A DNA stretch of 64,000 nt, taken from contig CP141731.1 in assembly GCA_035621235.1 (NCBI GenBank), positions 1 to 64,000 on the forward strand, given 5' to 3'. Positions 52,944 through 62,374 of this stretch are shown here, piece by piece. A model generated the notes under the pieces. The model was not told the origin of the DNA. It was given only the letters and a program-made list of their open reading frames with translations, and made no database searches. The DNA is from Actinomycetaceae bacterium MB13-C1-2. Its GTDB lineage: Bacteria > Actinomycetota > Actinomycetes > Actinomycetales > Actinomycetaceae. Position numbers and translations under genes: made by a program. Position 1 is the first letter of the stretch. Each line of letters begins with the position of its first letter.

Positions 52944-54299
52944 ATGAAGCACATGACCATGAAACGTGTTGCCGCACTCGGTGCGGTAGCAACGCTCGGA
53001 CTAGCCGCAGGATGCTCCAGCGGCACCACTGGGACCGAGTCTGAATCCAACGGCGCGGAATCGGGAACCACTGACGAAGGGAACTCAACGGATGACGGCT
53101 CCCTCGACCTTTCGGGGCAGACGCTCAATGTCGTTGCGTCCTGGTCCGGTGATGAACAAGCAAACTTCGAAGCCGTCTTGGCAAAGTTTGCTGATGACAC
53201 CGGCGCGACTGTCAACTACACCAGCTTTGGTGACAACGGCCCGACCTACATCCAAGGACAGCTGGAGGGCGGAACGCCACCTAACGTCGCGATGATTCCC
53301 CAACCTGCCCTGCTTGAGTCCCTGGCTAAGAACGGGGATATCAAGCCGGTCAGCGCCGAGACCAAATCCGAGGTAGAGAAGAACTACGGTCAAAGTTGGG
53401 TTGATTTAGGCTCCGTTGACGGAGAACTCTACGGTGTCTGGTTCAAGGCGGCCAACAAGTCAACCGTCTGGTACAACAAGGACATTTACGACGGTGCTGG
53501 CGCGAGCGTTCCCACCGATTGGGATTCGTTCCTTGAGCAACTTCAAGTCGTCACCGACTCGGGCTACAGCGGGATCTCAGTCGGCGCGGACGTGGGGTGG
53601 CCGCTCACCGACTGGTTCGAGAATGTCTATCTTCGTACCGCAGGCGGTGAGAAGTACGACCAGTTAACGAACCACGAGATTCCTTGGACTGACGCCTCAG
53701 TCGCCGAGGCCCTGGAGGTTATGGCGACCCTCTGGAGCTCCGATGTGCTACAGCCCGGCGGCGCACAGCGCACTTTCCCTGAGTCCGTTACCGAGGTCTT
53801 CGGAGCTGATCCACAGGCAGGAACGGTGTACGAGGGCGACTTCGTCGCAGGCAATATCTCCGACGACGGCAACTCAACGGTCGGTGAAAACGCACTGTTC
53901 TACGACTTCCCAGCAATCAACGGCTCCGATCCGGCCGTCGTTGGTGGAGGTGACGTCGCGATCCAGTTCGTCGATGACGAGGCAACAAACGCGCTTATGG
54001 CCTATCTCGCCTCGCCAGCTGCCGCGGAGGTCTGGGTCCCTAAGGGTGGATTGACTTCGCCAAACAAGGCAGTTGACACCTCGCTGTACCCGGATGACAT
54101 CGCCCGCCAGATAGCGGAGGCACTGACGAGCGCAGAGACTTTCCGCTTCGATATGTCTGACCTGACACCCTCAGCCTTCGGTGGAACCCCCGGCCAGGGA
54201 TTCTGGCAGGAAATGATCTCGTTCTACGAGAACCCTTCTGATATCCAGGGAACCATGGACCGACTTGAGGCGGCAGCCAAGGCGGCCTACGCAGAGTAG
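52944..54299 (+). CDS. Alpha-glucoside-type ABC transporter binding lipoprotein
   Basis: 451 residues, family 1 extracellular solute-binding protein. ATG follows GGAGGG. A basic N-terminus and hydrophobic core end at AAGC with Cys24, then an acidic Ser/Thr/Gly linker (25-55). The mature domain contains VVASWSGDEQANFEAVLAKF, WFKAANKSTVWYNKDIY and the C-terminal GFWQEMISFYENPSDIQGTMDRLE. This pattern matches AglE/ThuE-like receptors for alpha-glucosyl disaccharides such as maltose, trehalose or sucrose. It is the first gene of a plus-strand operon with two permeases, beta-phosphoglucomutase and a GH65 phosphorylase. No ATPase gene is included, so a shared MsmK-type ATPase is expected. Confidence 0.88.
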   Translation: MKHMTMKRVAALGAVATLGLAAGCSSGTTGTESESNGAESGTTDEGNSTDDGSLDLSGQTLNVVASWSGDEQANFEAVLAKFADDTGATVNYTSFGDNGPTYIQGQLEGGTPPNVAMIPQPALLESLAKNGDIKPVSAETKSEVEKNYGQSWVDLGSVDGELYGVWFKAANKSTVWYNKDIYDGAGASVPTDWDSFLEQLQVVTDSGYSGISVGADVGWPLTDWFENVYLRTAGGEKYDQLTNHEIPWTDASVAEALEVMATLWSSDVLQPGGAQRTFPESVTEVFGADPQAGTVYEGDFVAGNISDDGNSTVGENALFYDFPAINGSDPAVVGGGDVAIQFVDDEATNALMAYLASPAAAEVWVPKGGLTSPNKAVDTSLYPDDIARQIAEALTSAETFRFDMSDLTPSAFGGTPGQGFWQEMISFYENPSDIQGTMDRLEAAAKAAYAE

Positions 54300-54329
54300 C
54301 CACCTTCCACTGAACAATCAGTAACCCCG

Positions 54330-54363
54330 GTGGGGCCTCGCCGCCCGAGCGGCGCGGCCCCAC
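54330..54363 (+). promoter_or_regulatory. Intercistronic stem-loop after the binding-protein gene
   Basis: GTGGGGCCTCGCCGC (54330-54344) and GCGGCGCGGCCCCAC (54349-54363) pair at 14 of 15 positions around a CCGA loop. It lies 30 bp past the binding-protein stop and 36 bp before the permease start; no U-run follows. It parallels the hairpin at 10084-10113 in the other sugar operon and probably protects the upstream message. Confidence 0.85.
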
Positions 54364-54398
54364 TTCCATCCACAAGACTTTCGAGGGGTAAGTCGACA

Positions 54399-55769
54399 AT
54401 GAATGTCGAGACTGTCCAGACAACTTCACCAAGTGTCCCTGCGTCATCTCAGGTCAAAAAAACTAGATCTAGATCTGGGTCTGGGAGGAAGTTCCTACTC
54501 ACCGCCAGCTTCTTACTTCCGGCTCTTATCGTGCTTGGTGCACTCGTCGTGTACCCGATCATCTTTACCGTCATCCGCTCCTTTTACTCCGCCGGCGGTG
54601 ACCAGATGGTCGGCTTCGACAACTACGCCAAAATGTTCACCAGTGCCTCGACCTTCCAGGCAATCAAGAACAACATCATCTGGGTTATCGTTGCTCCGCT
54701 CACCTGCACAGTTCTAGGGCTGATCTTTGCCGTTCTTATGGAGAAGATCAGCTGGAACAGCGCCTTTAAACTCATCATCTTTATGCCAATGGCGATCTCG
54801 ATGCTCGCCGCCGGGGTCATCTTTAGAGGCATGTTTCAGGAGAACCCGAATCAGGGAGTGGTAAATGCCGCGATCGCGGGGATAAGTCAAGCATTCTCGG
54901 GCACAACTGCCTACCCCGGCGCCAAGGCACGGCCCGATGTTGGCATCGAACAGGACGCGGGAACCATCGCCACTTCCGAAACGGTAGCGGCTGGTAACTC
55001 TCAACTTTTCCCGCTGGTGAGCATCAAAGCCACCGAAATTCCCGAGAGCGCCGAACAGGCAGCCGAGCCCATAGCCGCGGAAGCAGATCAGATTACCGGC
55101 ACAGTCTTCTCTGATGTTATTCACGGAGGAGGCGGAACGAACGGCATTATCGAAGACGGTAAGTCTGGGCTGCCGGGAATCCATGTAGACGCGGTTGCCC
55201 CCGACGGCCAGGTTGCCGCCGCCACGATAACTGATCAGACCGGCGCCTTCACGCTTTCAGGCCTAGATCCGGGAGTCGAGTACCGAGTCGCACTTCCGCC
55301 ATCAAATTTCGGAGAGGGTTTCCAGGGTGTCTCCTGGCTTGGACCATCCCTCATAAACCTGGTCGTCATCCTCAGCTATGTATGGATTTGGGCCGGATTC
55401 GCAATGGTCATGATCTCGTCAGGAATGTCAGCCATCGATCGATCCCTCCTGGAAGCAGCCCGCGTTGACGGAGCCTCAGAATGGAAGGTCTTCACCCGGA
55501 TCACCGTGCCGCTGCTGGCGCCCGTTTTGACAGTCGTTTTTATCACTCTGGTCATCAATGTCCTAAAGATCTTTGACCTCGTCTACGTCATTCCACCGGG
55601 CGCTTCGAAACCCGCCGCCAACGTAATCGCCGTTGAAATGTGGACCGTTTCATTCGGTGGAGGGAACAACCAGGGGCTGGGCTCGGCACTGGCAATACTG
55701 CTTCTGTTACTTGTCCTCCCGGCGATGATCATGAACATCAAACGGTTCCGAGAGGAGGGACGTGGATGA
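54399..55769 (+). CDS. Sugar ABC permease (MalF/AglF type) with an inserted extracytoplasmic domain
   Basis: 456 residues from ATG 54399 (GAGGGG upstream; an in-frame start at 54330 lies in the hairpin). TM helices resemble MalF-type permeases, and the coupling motif EAARVDGASEWKVFTRITVP is present. Typical members have about 300 residues; here about 163 extra residues (about 147-309) sit between FRGMFQENPNQG and LGPSLINLVVILSYVW. The last part of the insert (about 231-306: ITGTVFSD, then ATITDQTGAFTLSGLDPGVEY) looks like a beta-sandwich of the SdrD B or carboxypeptidase-regulatory-like kind. The insertion point corresponds to the large P2 loop of E. coli MalF that contacts the binding protein. 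Stop overlaps the next gene by 4 bp. Confidence 0.87.
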   Translation: MNVETVQTTSPSVPASSQVKKTRSRSGSGRKFLLTASFLLPALIVLGALVVYPIIFTVIRSFYSAGGDQMVGFDNYAKMFTSASTFQAIKNNIIWVIVAPLTCTVLGLIFAVLMEKISWNSAFKLIIFMPMAISMLAAGVIFRGMFQENPNQGVVNAAIAGISQAFSGTTAYPGAKARPDVGIEQDAGTIATSETVAAGNSQLFPLVSIKATEIPESAEQAAEPIAAEADQITGTVFSDVIHGGGGTNGIIEDGKSGLPGIHVDAVAPDGQVAAATITDQTGAFTLSGLDPGVEYRVALPPSNFGEGFQGVSWLGPSLINLVVILSYVWIWAGFAMVMISSGMSAIDRSLLEAARVDGASEWKVFTRITVPLLAPVLTVVFITLVINVLKIFDLVYVIPPGASKPAANVIAVEMWTVSFGGGNNQGLGSALAILLLLLVLPAMIMNIKRFREEGRG

Positions 55770-56665
55770 GCGTCGAAACGACTGCTGTCCCCCTAGACAC
55801 GCCCACGGTGAAGTCTGAGCCTTTGAACTCGCGAATCAGCCGGATTCTGTCCTCATCCCTGGTAAATATCATTCTGGCTCTAGTCGCCGTTTTCTGGCTC
55901 GTTCCCAGCTTCGGCCTGTTGATCACCTCGCTCCGTAGTTCGGGCGACAATGCGGCTTCCGGCTGGTGGACCGTGTTTACCAAGCCTGCCGAACTAACCT
56001 TGGCCAACTACCAGAATCTGCTGAGTAATCCCACAATCACCGGATCGTTCTGGAACACGATTGTTATCACCGTCCCTTCTACGATCCTGGTTGTGCTGAT
56101 CGCGGCCCTTGCCGCTTACGGCCTCGCCTTCATTGATTTCCCCGGACGCGACTGGCTACTGATCCTGATCATCGCTTTAATGGCGGTGCCGGTACAGGTT
56201 GCATTGATCCCTCTGGCTCGTCTATTCGGCACCCTGGGGATCTTTGGATCCGTCATAGGCGTGATCCTGTTTCACGTGGGGTTTGGGCTGCCGTTCGCGA
56301 TCTTCCTGCTTCGAAACTTCTTCTTGCAAGTACCAAGGGAATTACTTGAGGCCGCACGAATTGACGGTGCGGGCGAATGGCGCACCTTTTTCCAGGTCGT
56401 GCTACCTCTCGGGTTGCCAGCAATCGCTTCCCTCGCTATTTTCCAGTTCCTCTGGGTGTGGAATGACATGCTCGTTGCACTGATTTTCACCAATTCGAAT
56501 TCGATGCCACTCACCGTCGCGATCCAGTCCCAGCTACGGCAATTTTCCGCGAACATCGATGTGTTGGCCTCTGGAGCCTTCCTCTCGATGACCGTTCCGC
56601 TCATCGTGTTCTTCGCATTCCAGCGCTACTTCGTCCAGGCTCTTCTTGCGGGAGCGCAAAAGTAG
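55766..56665 (+). CDS. Sugar ABC permease (MalG/AglG type)
   Basis: 299 residues from ATG 55766, which overlaps the first permease (ATGA) and follows GAGGAGGGA. Six transmembrane helices and the coupling motif EAARIDGAGEWRTFFQVVLPLGLP are present. Together with the preceding permease it forms the channel of a carbohydrate-uptake ABC transporter. The conserved C-terminal stretch IVFFAFQRYFVQALLAGAQK is typical. No insert here. Confidence 0.92.
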   Translation: MSVETTAVPLDTPTVKSEPLNSRISRILSSSLVNIILALVAVFWLVPSFGLLITSLRSSGDNAASGWWTVFTKPAELTLANYQNLLSNPTITGSFWNTIVITVPSTILVVLIAALAAYGLAFIDFPGRDWLLILIIALMAVPVQVALIPLARLFGTLGIFGSVIGVILFHVGFGLPFAIFLLRNFFLQVPRELLEAARIDGAGEWRTFFQVVLPLGLPAIASLAIFQFLWVWNDMLVALIFTNSNSMPLTVAIQSQLRQFSANIDVLASGAFLSMTVPLIVFFAFQRYFVQALLAGAQK

Positions 56666-56701
56666 AGATAACGTCGAAGCCGCTGATTGGAGGCCCTCCC
56701 C

Positions 56702-57469
56702 TTGACGACAGACCAGACGCTAATGACCGAACTGGAAACCGGGCGAGTGACGGCCCTGTTGTTTGATCTGGACGGGGTCCTTACTCCTACCTCAGATCTG
56801 CACCGCATGGCTTGGCGTCAACTTTTTGAGCCGTTTCTGGAAGAACTCGGCGCATCTCCATACTCAGAGGACGACTACTACCGATACCTCGACGGGAAGC
56901 AGCGGATGGATGGAGTCGCATCTCTGCTTCGCTCCAGAGAAATCGAACTAGCATGGGGCGGCCCGGACGAGGCGCTTGCTGTGGGCGAGGCGAGTGTATG
57001 GTCACTGGCCGAACAAAAGAACGCAGAGTTCAACTCCATCCTGGCTGACCGTGGGGTTCAGCCATACCCGGGGTCGCTAGCGCTGCTTGAATACGTGCAA
57101 AAATTTCCAGGAGTGCGTAGCGCGGTGGTTTCCTCCTCCAAGAATGCCCCTGAAATTTTGCGTATCTCGGGGCTCGATCGATTCTTTGATGCGGTCGTTG
57201 ATGGCACCTACGCCGCGGAGCATGGACTGCCGGGAAAACCCAGCGCCGACACGTTTTTGCGTGCCGCCGAGTTGCTCGACTCATCCCCTGCTCAGTCAGT
57301 GGTTTTCGAGGATGCAGTCTCCGGCGTTGAGGCCGGGAGCGCTGGCAGTTTTCGGGAGGTTATCGGCGTTGATCGAGGGGCCGGCTCCGAAGTGCTCCGG
57401 CGTGCTGGAGCAACAGTCGTGGTTGATGACTTAGGAAACCTGCTTCCAGAACACAAGGGCGGTGCGTAG
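56702..57469 (+). CDS. pgmB: Beta-phosphoglucomutase
   Basis: 255 residues from TTG 56702, chosen because GGAGG lies 8 bases upstream; another TTG at 56687 is possible. HAD-superfamily motifs: LFDLDGVLTPT with Asp22 (nucleophile) and Asp24 (acid/base), VVSSSKNAPEIL, GKPSADTFLRAAELL and VVFEDAVSGVEAG. Cap domain includes MAWRQLF and DGKQRMDGV, typical of beta-PGM. It isomerises beta-D-glucose 1-phosphate and glucose 6-phosphate. Placement directly before a GH65 phosphorylase fits the classic disaccharide phosphorylase pathway. Confidence 0.92.
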   Translation: MTTDQTLMTELETGRVTALLFDLDGVLTPTSDLHRMAWRQLFEPFLEELGASPYSEDDYYRYLDGKQRMDGVASLLRSREIELAWGGPDEALAVGEASVWSLAEQKNAEFNSILADRGVQPYPGSLALLEYVQKFPGVRSAVVSSSKNAPEILRISGLDRFFDAVVDGTYAAEHGLPGKPSADTFLRAAELLDSSPAQSVVFEDAVSGVEAGSAGSFREVIGVDRGAGSEVLRRAGATVVVDDLGNLLPEHKGGA

Positions 57470-60111
57470 TGGATGAAACGACCGGAGCGGAAGAAGCTGG
57501 CAAACTACTCAGCGCTGGAGACGAGTGGACCATTGAAGTCCACGACCAAACCCAGATTACGAGCGCGGTCTCTGCCTCTCTCATGGCAATCTCCAACGGC
57601 TACCTCGGAATGCGCGGAGACATTGGGCTTCGGCTAGACGACAACGCCGAGCGCGCCACTATCCTCGCTGGATTCCACGAAACCTGGCCAATAGTCCACG
57701 CGGAAAATGCCTACGGCTTCGCCCGAACAGGGCAGACACTACTCACTTTCCCTGACGCGACCGGGTTCAAGGTATTCGTTGACGGGGTCCGCATCGACCT
57801 TGAGCAAGGACACATCGAAGAGGTCGACCGTCGCTTGAACATGCACCAGGGGATCGTTTACTCGACGATCCTTTGGAAGAGTGCCCACGGACGGCGTATC
57901 CGCTTCACTGAAAGGGTCGCGGTTTCCATAACCAATCAGTCGCTCGCCGCCTTCGAACTAAACGTAGAGTCCGTGGACGGGCCGGCACACGTACGAATAA
58001 CCTCAATCGTCGAAGAGTCAGCCGAGGAACCGACAGAACCCGGAGCGGAGCGCCTGGCCGAAGTCACGGGCATGTCTGATCCGCGTGTCGGAGCTGCCGG
58101 TGCTGCAGCGTTCCTAACGGTCATGTACCGCGATAACTCGGACGGAGAGGGATCGGTCGTCTTCCGTACTGAGCGCTCCAAGATGCTCGCCGCGCTCGCG
58201 TACACGCACCGAGCTTCCGTCCGTGAAGGTGGACAAGAGGCAAACGTAGAAATCGAGATCTCTGAAGGCCACGACGGCATGGCCGTTCTGACACATTTCG
58301 ACGCCGACCTTAACGGCAACCAATCGCTGACTGTCTCCAAGGGTCTCGCATACACACGAACCGAGGTACTTGGCGAGGGCTCTGGCTGGCAACCTCGTGG
58401 CGTGGCCGAGGTCTCTCAGACAGTGGCTGAGCGAGTCCAGGCGATCCTGGATCGCAGTCGTGACGAACTGGCCGAGTACACAAAACTTGGCGCGGAACAC
58501 TTCTTCGATACTCAGGCCACGAACTTCGAGGCGATCTGGGACAACCACGATGTAAGGCTTGAGGGTGACCCCAGCGCACAGAAGGCTCTCCGTTGGACCA
58601 TCTTTCACCTGATCCAAGCAAGTCAACTGTTGGATGGCACCAGCATCGGCGTCAAGGGCCTGACCGGAACTGGGTACGACGGCCACTACTTTTGGGACAC
58701 CGAAGTCTATGTACTTCCCGGCCTTATCTTCACCGCACCGGAGTCGGCTCGTCAGGCACTCCATTACAGATACTTGCTACTGGACGCGGCAAGGAATCGC
58801 GCCCAGATCATGAGCCAGAAGGGTGCGTTATTCCCCTGGCGCACTATCAACGGGCATGAGGCGTCCGCCTACTATCCGGCTGGCACCGCGCAGTATCATA
58901 TCGACGCCGACATTGCCTACGCGGTTGACCAGTACACCCGCGTCACGGATGATACGGAGTTCCTCGCCAAGGAGGGCTTCGAAATCCTGGTTGAGACTGC
59001 CAGACTCTGGGTGGATCTTGGATTCTGGGATGAGGACCAAAATCTAGATGAGGATGAACGCGAGTTCCACATCTTCGGCGTCACCGGACCGGACGAGTAC
59101 ACGGCCGTGGTCGATGACAACTTTTATACCAACGTGATGGCGCGGATAAATCTGCGCAACCTGCTCTATTGGGCGTCCTGGCTAGACCGTAACAGGCACA
59201 GGGATTACGTGGACCTGCGCGAACGCTTGGACATCAGCGATGAAGAAATGACCGAGTTCCGCCGCGTCGAACAGCGAATTCATATTCCATTCGACCAAGA
59301 CCTCGGTGTTCATGCCCAGGACCGAAGCTTTCTCAGTAAACCGAAATGGAAGTTCGACTCAGTTCCCCGGGAGAACTACCCGCTTCTTCTCAACTACCAT
59401 CCGCTGGTGATCTACCGTCATCAGGTGTTGAAGCAGGCTGACGTGGTCTTGGCCCTGCATCTGTCAGGTGAGGAGTTCTCGCTAGAGCAAAGGCGGGCCG
59501 ACTTCGAGTACTACGATCCGCTTACTACGGGAGACTCCTCACTGTCCGCAGCATCCCAAGCGATAGTTGCCTCCGATGTGGGTTACACGGAACTGGCGCT
59601 CGACTACTTCGAACGCGCGCTCTACGTCGACCTAGCCGACCTGCATGGTAACTCAAATTTGGGTCTGCACCTCGCCTCCCTCGGGGGAGTCTGGTCTGCT
59701 GCAGTTATGGGATTTGGCGGTGTACGACTGAACGATAACCGCCTCACGGTCAACCCCAGTCTTCCCCCGCAGTGGGATTCGCTGCGGTTCCGGCTCAAGT
59801 ATCACGGTCAGTGGATAACCGTCACAGCAAAGCGTGATTCTGTAGAGGTCACCTTGGACGAGGAGTCTGCGAGCGAACTTTCCATGGTGATCGGCAACCG
59901 CCCATTCTCGCTGCTCCCTGGAAGAACGGTTGATGTGAGACTACGCCCCGAGGACCTCTCAGCAGAGGACTCAGAAGAGCCGATGGGTAGATTTGCCGAC
60001 CTTGAGCCGCTTGAGCTTCCGGCGGGCGAGGATCAAGACCCAGCGGACCACGAAGTCGTGCTTGACATACCAGACCAAACCTGGATCGGTCCGCCCTACG
60101 TGCGAAACTGA
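57469..60111 (+). CDS. GH65 disaccharide phosphorylase
   Basis: 880 residues starting at GTG 57469, overlapping the pgmB stop by one base. Family GH65 layout: N-terminal beta-sandwich (SNGYLGMRGDIGLRLDD), helical linker, (alpha/alpha)6 barrel with TGYDGHYFWDTEVYVLPGL and FGVTGPDEYTAVVDDNFYTN (general acid Glu543), then C-terminal beta sheets. Enzymes of this family phosphorolyse maltose, trehalose, kojibiose or nigerose to beta-glucose 1-phosphate and glucose. The pgmB neighbour supports phosphorolysis rather than hydrolysis. Loop 3 residues that set the linkage were not assigned. The C-terminal ~80 residues are acidic and poorly conserved. Confidence 0.92.
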   Translation: MDETTGAEEAGKLLSAGDEWTIEVHDQTQITSAVSASLMAISNGYLGMRGDIGLRLDDNAERATILAGFHETWPIVHAENAYGFARTGQTLLTFPDATGFKVFVDGVRIDLEQGHIEEVDRRLNMHQGIVYSTILWKSAHGRRIRFTERVAVSITNQSLAAFELNVESVDGPAHVRITSIVEESAEEPTEPGAERLAEVTGMSDPRVGAAGAAAFLTVMYRDNSDGEGSVVFRTERSKMLAALAYTHRASVREGGQEANVEIEISEGHDGMAVLTHFDADLNGNQSLTVSKGLAYTRTEVLGEGSGWQPRGVAEVSQTVAERVQAILDRSRDELAEYTKLGAEHFFDTQATNFEAIWDNHDVRLEGDPSAQKALRWTIFHLIQASQLLDGTSIGVKGLTGTGYDGHYFWDTEVYVLPGLIFTAPESARQALHYRYLLLDAARNRAQIMSQKGALFPWRTINGHEASAYYPAGTAQYHIDADIAYAVDQYTRVTDDTEFLAKEGFEILVETARLWVDLGFWDEDQNLDEDEREFHIFGVTGPDEYTAVVDDNFYTNVMARINLRNLLYWASWLDRNRHRDYVDLRERLDISDEEMTEFRRVEQRIHIPFDQDLGVHAQDRSFLSKPKWKFDSVPRENYPLLLNYHPLVIYRHQVLKQADVVLALHLSGEEFSLEQRRADFEYYDPLTTGDSSLSAASQAIVASDVGYTELALDYFERALYVDLADLHGNSNLGLHLASLGGVWSAAVMGFGGVRLNDNRLTVNPSLPPQWDSLRFRLKYHGQWITVTAKRDSVEVTLDEESASELSMVIGNRPFSLLPGRTVDVRLRPEDLSAEDSEEPMGRFADLEPLELPAGEDQDPADHEVVLDIPDQTWIGPPYVRN

Positions 60112-60271
60112 CTGGGTTTCTTCTTCTAGCACGCCCCAACCACGGCCGGTCAGCCATGTCTGCCACGCACTGACGGACGCCCCCTTCCACCACTCCTCCG
60201 ACCGCGCCCGGCTCCCGTACGCATCAAATTGACTGGTCCCCCGCCGGTCTCATCCCAGATAAGCTAACCTC

Positions 60272-62374
60272 GTGAGCCCTAAGAATGCGCGACTGCTGAA
60301 CAGAATCCCCGCGATCGAGGTTTTCCCGGTCGTCGAGTACGCGAGCCTGCCCGCGAAGGCCACCGAGTTTGAGGCCTTCCCCATAAGAGCTACTGTGTTC
60401 CGCGAGGGACACGATCAATATGGCGCCGACGCGGTTCTGATCACTCCGGGCGGAAAAGAGTTCTCGCGAACTCGCATGTACGACATTGCCCCGGGCCTGG
60501 ACCTCTTGGAAGCCTGGGCAATGCCAGATAAACCGGGCAACTGGACGTTCCGTATCGAAACTTGGTCCGATCCTTGGGCGACATGGCTTCATGACGCTGG
60601 TATCAAGATCACCTCAGGGGTGGACGCCGAGCTAATGTGCGAGGAAGGCGCGCTGCTCCTCGAACGAATCCGAGATGGCAAAGCGAGGGTGTCGAAACGT
60701 CCTCCGCGCAATCCCTCTTACACTCGCACCAAACCGAGCAAGACAGCGGCAGAGCAACTGCAGATCGGTATCAACGCACTACGGGATGCCTCGGCAGACC
60801 CAATTGCCCGCTTCCAGATAGCCACATCGTCTCCTGTTGAGGAAGTGGTCACCGAATACCCCCTGCGGGATCTGATTGAGGCGACCGAGAAATTCCCCCT
60901 CCAAGTGGATCGCCGGGCGGCGCTCTACGGATCGTGGTACGAGGTATTCCCTCGGTCAGTCGGTGCCTTCCAGAACGAAGACGGGACATGGAAATCGGGT
61001 ACGTTCAAAGACCTGTCAGACTCCCTAGAGCGCATCTCAGACATGGGATTCACGGTTCTCTACCTCACTCCCGTACACCCGATAGGCACCACCTTCCGTA
61101 AGGGGCGCAACAATGCCCTTGAAGCGCGGCCGACCGATCCGGGTTCACCTTACGGAATTGGGTCTGAACTGGGCGGACACGATGCTCTGCACCCCGAACT
61201 CGGAAGCTGGGACGATTTTGACGCATTGGTTGAAGCCGCTAGAGCAAAGGAAATGGAGATTGCCCTAGACATCGCCCTTCAGGCTTCACCGGACCATCCG
61301 TGGGTTAAGGAGCATCCGGAATGGTTCACGACCCGCGCCGACGGATCAATCGCCTACGCAGAGAATCCGCCCAAGAAGTACCAGGACATTTATCCGCTTA
61401 ACTTTGACAACGACCCAGAGGGCATTTACCAGGCCATTGTCGACCTAATTGAGAAGTGGATCAGCCACGGAGTGCGGATTTTCCGTGTGGATAACCCTCA
61501 TACGAAGCCGATTCCGTTTTGGCAGCGCTTCCTGACGTACATGCACCAGAAGCATCCCGGGGTTTTGTTCCTGGCCGAGGCCTTCACCCGCCCGGCGATG
61601 ATGCGAACACTGGGGATGGTGGGATTCCAGCAGTCGTACACGTACTTCGCTTGGCGGACCACGAAGCCAGAGATTGAGGAGTACTTCGACGAGGTTGCAA
61701 CCAAGACGGCACACCTAATCCGTCCCGCGTTCTGGCCGACGACGCACGACATCCTCACACCGCAGATGACAACGGGCGGAACGGCAGTCTTTGCAACCCG
61801 TGCGATCTTGGCGGCGACCGGGTCCCCCACCTGGGGTATCTACACGGGATATGAGCTTGTCGAGAACGTGCAGCGGCCTGGCTTTGAGGAACAGATTGAC
61901 AACGAGAAGTATGAGTACAGACCACGCAACTGGGAGAATGCTGACCTCTTTGGTATCTCATTGCTGTTAGAGAAGCTGAATGGGGCAAGAGCGAAGCATC
62001 CGGCCCTCCAGCAGCTGCATCAGATAACAGTTCACGGTACGTCGTCAGAGCAGATCGTCTGCTACTCGAAGCACGTACCCGCCCGCTTCTCGCCAACCGG
62101 TCAAGACGATACCGTGATTGTGGTGGTAAGCCTCGATCCTCATTCTGAAGTAAGTGGCACCATCTATCTCGACGCTGCTGGACTGTGGGCCCCGGACACC
62201 CGCGACCCACGAAATCCAGCGTCAGCCTGGGCGAATGAGCCCTTGCAACTGGAGCTTGTTGATGAACTCGATGGTCAGACTTACCAGTGGGGTCCAGCGA
62301 ACTTCGTTAAGCTCTCGCCCTGGGAACGGATGGGGCACGTCTTTTGGGTGAGATCGGCGAACCACGTTGAGTAG
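60272..62374 (+). CDS. glgE: Alpha-1,4-glucan:maltose-1-phosphate maltosyltransferase
   Basis: 700 residues, GTG start at 60272 without a ribosome binding site; TAAGCT ends 6 bases upstream, so a leaderless message is possible. GlgE features: N-terminal domain with PVVEYASLPAKATEFEAFPI, GH13_3 barrel with YGSWYEVFPRS, PVHPIGTTFRKGRNN, PYGIGSELGGHDALHPELG, FRVDNPHTKPIPFW (nucleophile Asp407) and LAEAFTRPAMM (acid/base Glu436, 29 residues on, the same gap as in characterised GlgE). It extends alpha-glucans from maltose 1-phosphate. Overlaps the maltokinase start by 8 bp. Confidence 0.95.
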   Translation: MSPKNARLLNRIPAIEVFPVVEYASLPAKATEFEAFPIRATVFREGHDQYGADAVLITPGGKEFSRTRMYDIAPGLDLLEAWAMPDKPGNWTFRIETWSDPWATWLHDAGIKITSGVDAELMCEEGALLLERIRDGKARVSKRPPRNPSYTRTKPSKTAAEQLQIGINALRDASADPIARFQIATSSPVEEVVTEYPLRDLIEATEKFPLQVDRRAALYGSWYEVFPRSVGAFQNEDGTWKSGTFKDLSDSLERISDMGFTVLYLTPVHPIGTTFRKGRNNALEARPTDPGSPYGIGSELGGHDALHPELGSWDDFDALVEAARAKEMEIALDIALQASPDHPWVKEHPEWFTTRADGSIAYAENPPKKYQDIYPLNFDNDPEGIYQAIVDLIEKWISHGVRIFRVDNPHTKPIPFWQRFLTYMHQKHPGVLFLAEAFTRPAMMRTLGMVGFQQSYTYFAWRTTKPEIEEYFDEVATKTAHLIRPAFWPTTHDILTPQMTTGGTAVFATRAILAATGSPTWGIYTGYELVENVQRPGFEEQIDNEKYEYRPRNWENADLFGISLLLEKLNGARAKHPALQQLHQITVHGTSSEQIVCYSKHVPARFSPTGQDDTVIVVVSLDPHSEVSGTIYLDAAGLWAPDTRDPRNPASAWANEPLQLELVDELDGQTYQWGPANFVKLSPWERMGHVFWVRSANHVE

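Noticed and set aside
58114-58764. Minus-strand frame of 216 codons inside the GH65 gene
   Set aside because: Overlaps conserved GH65 segments on the other strand and shows no motif.
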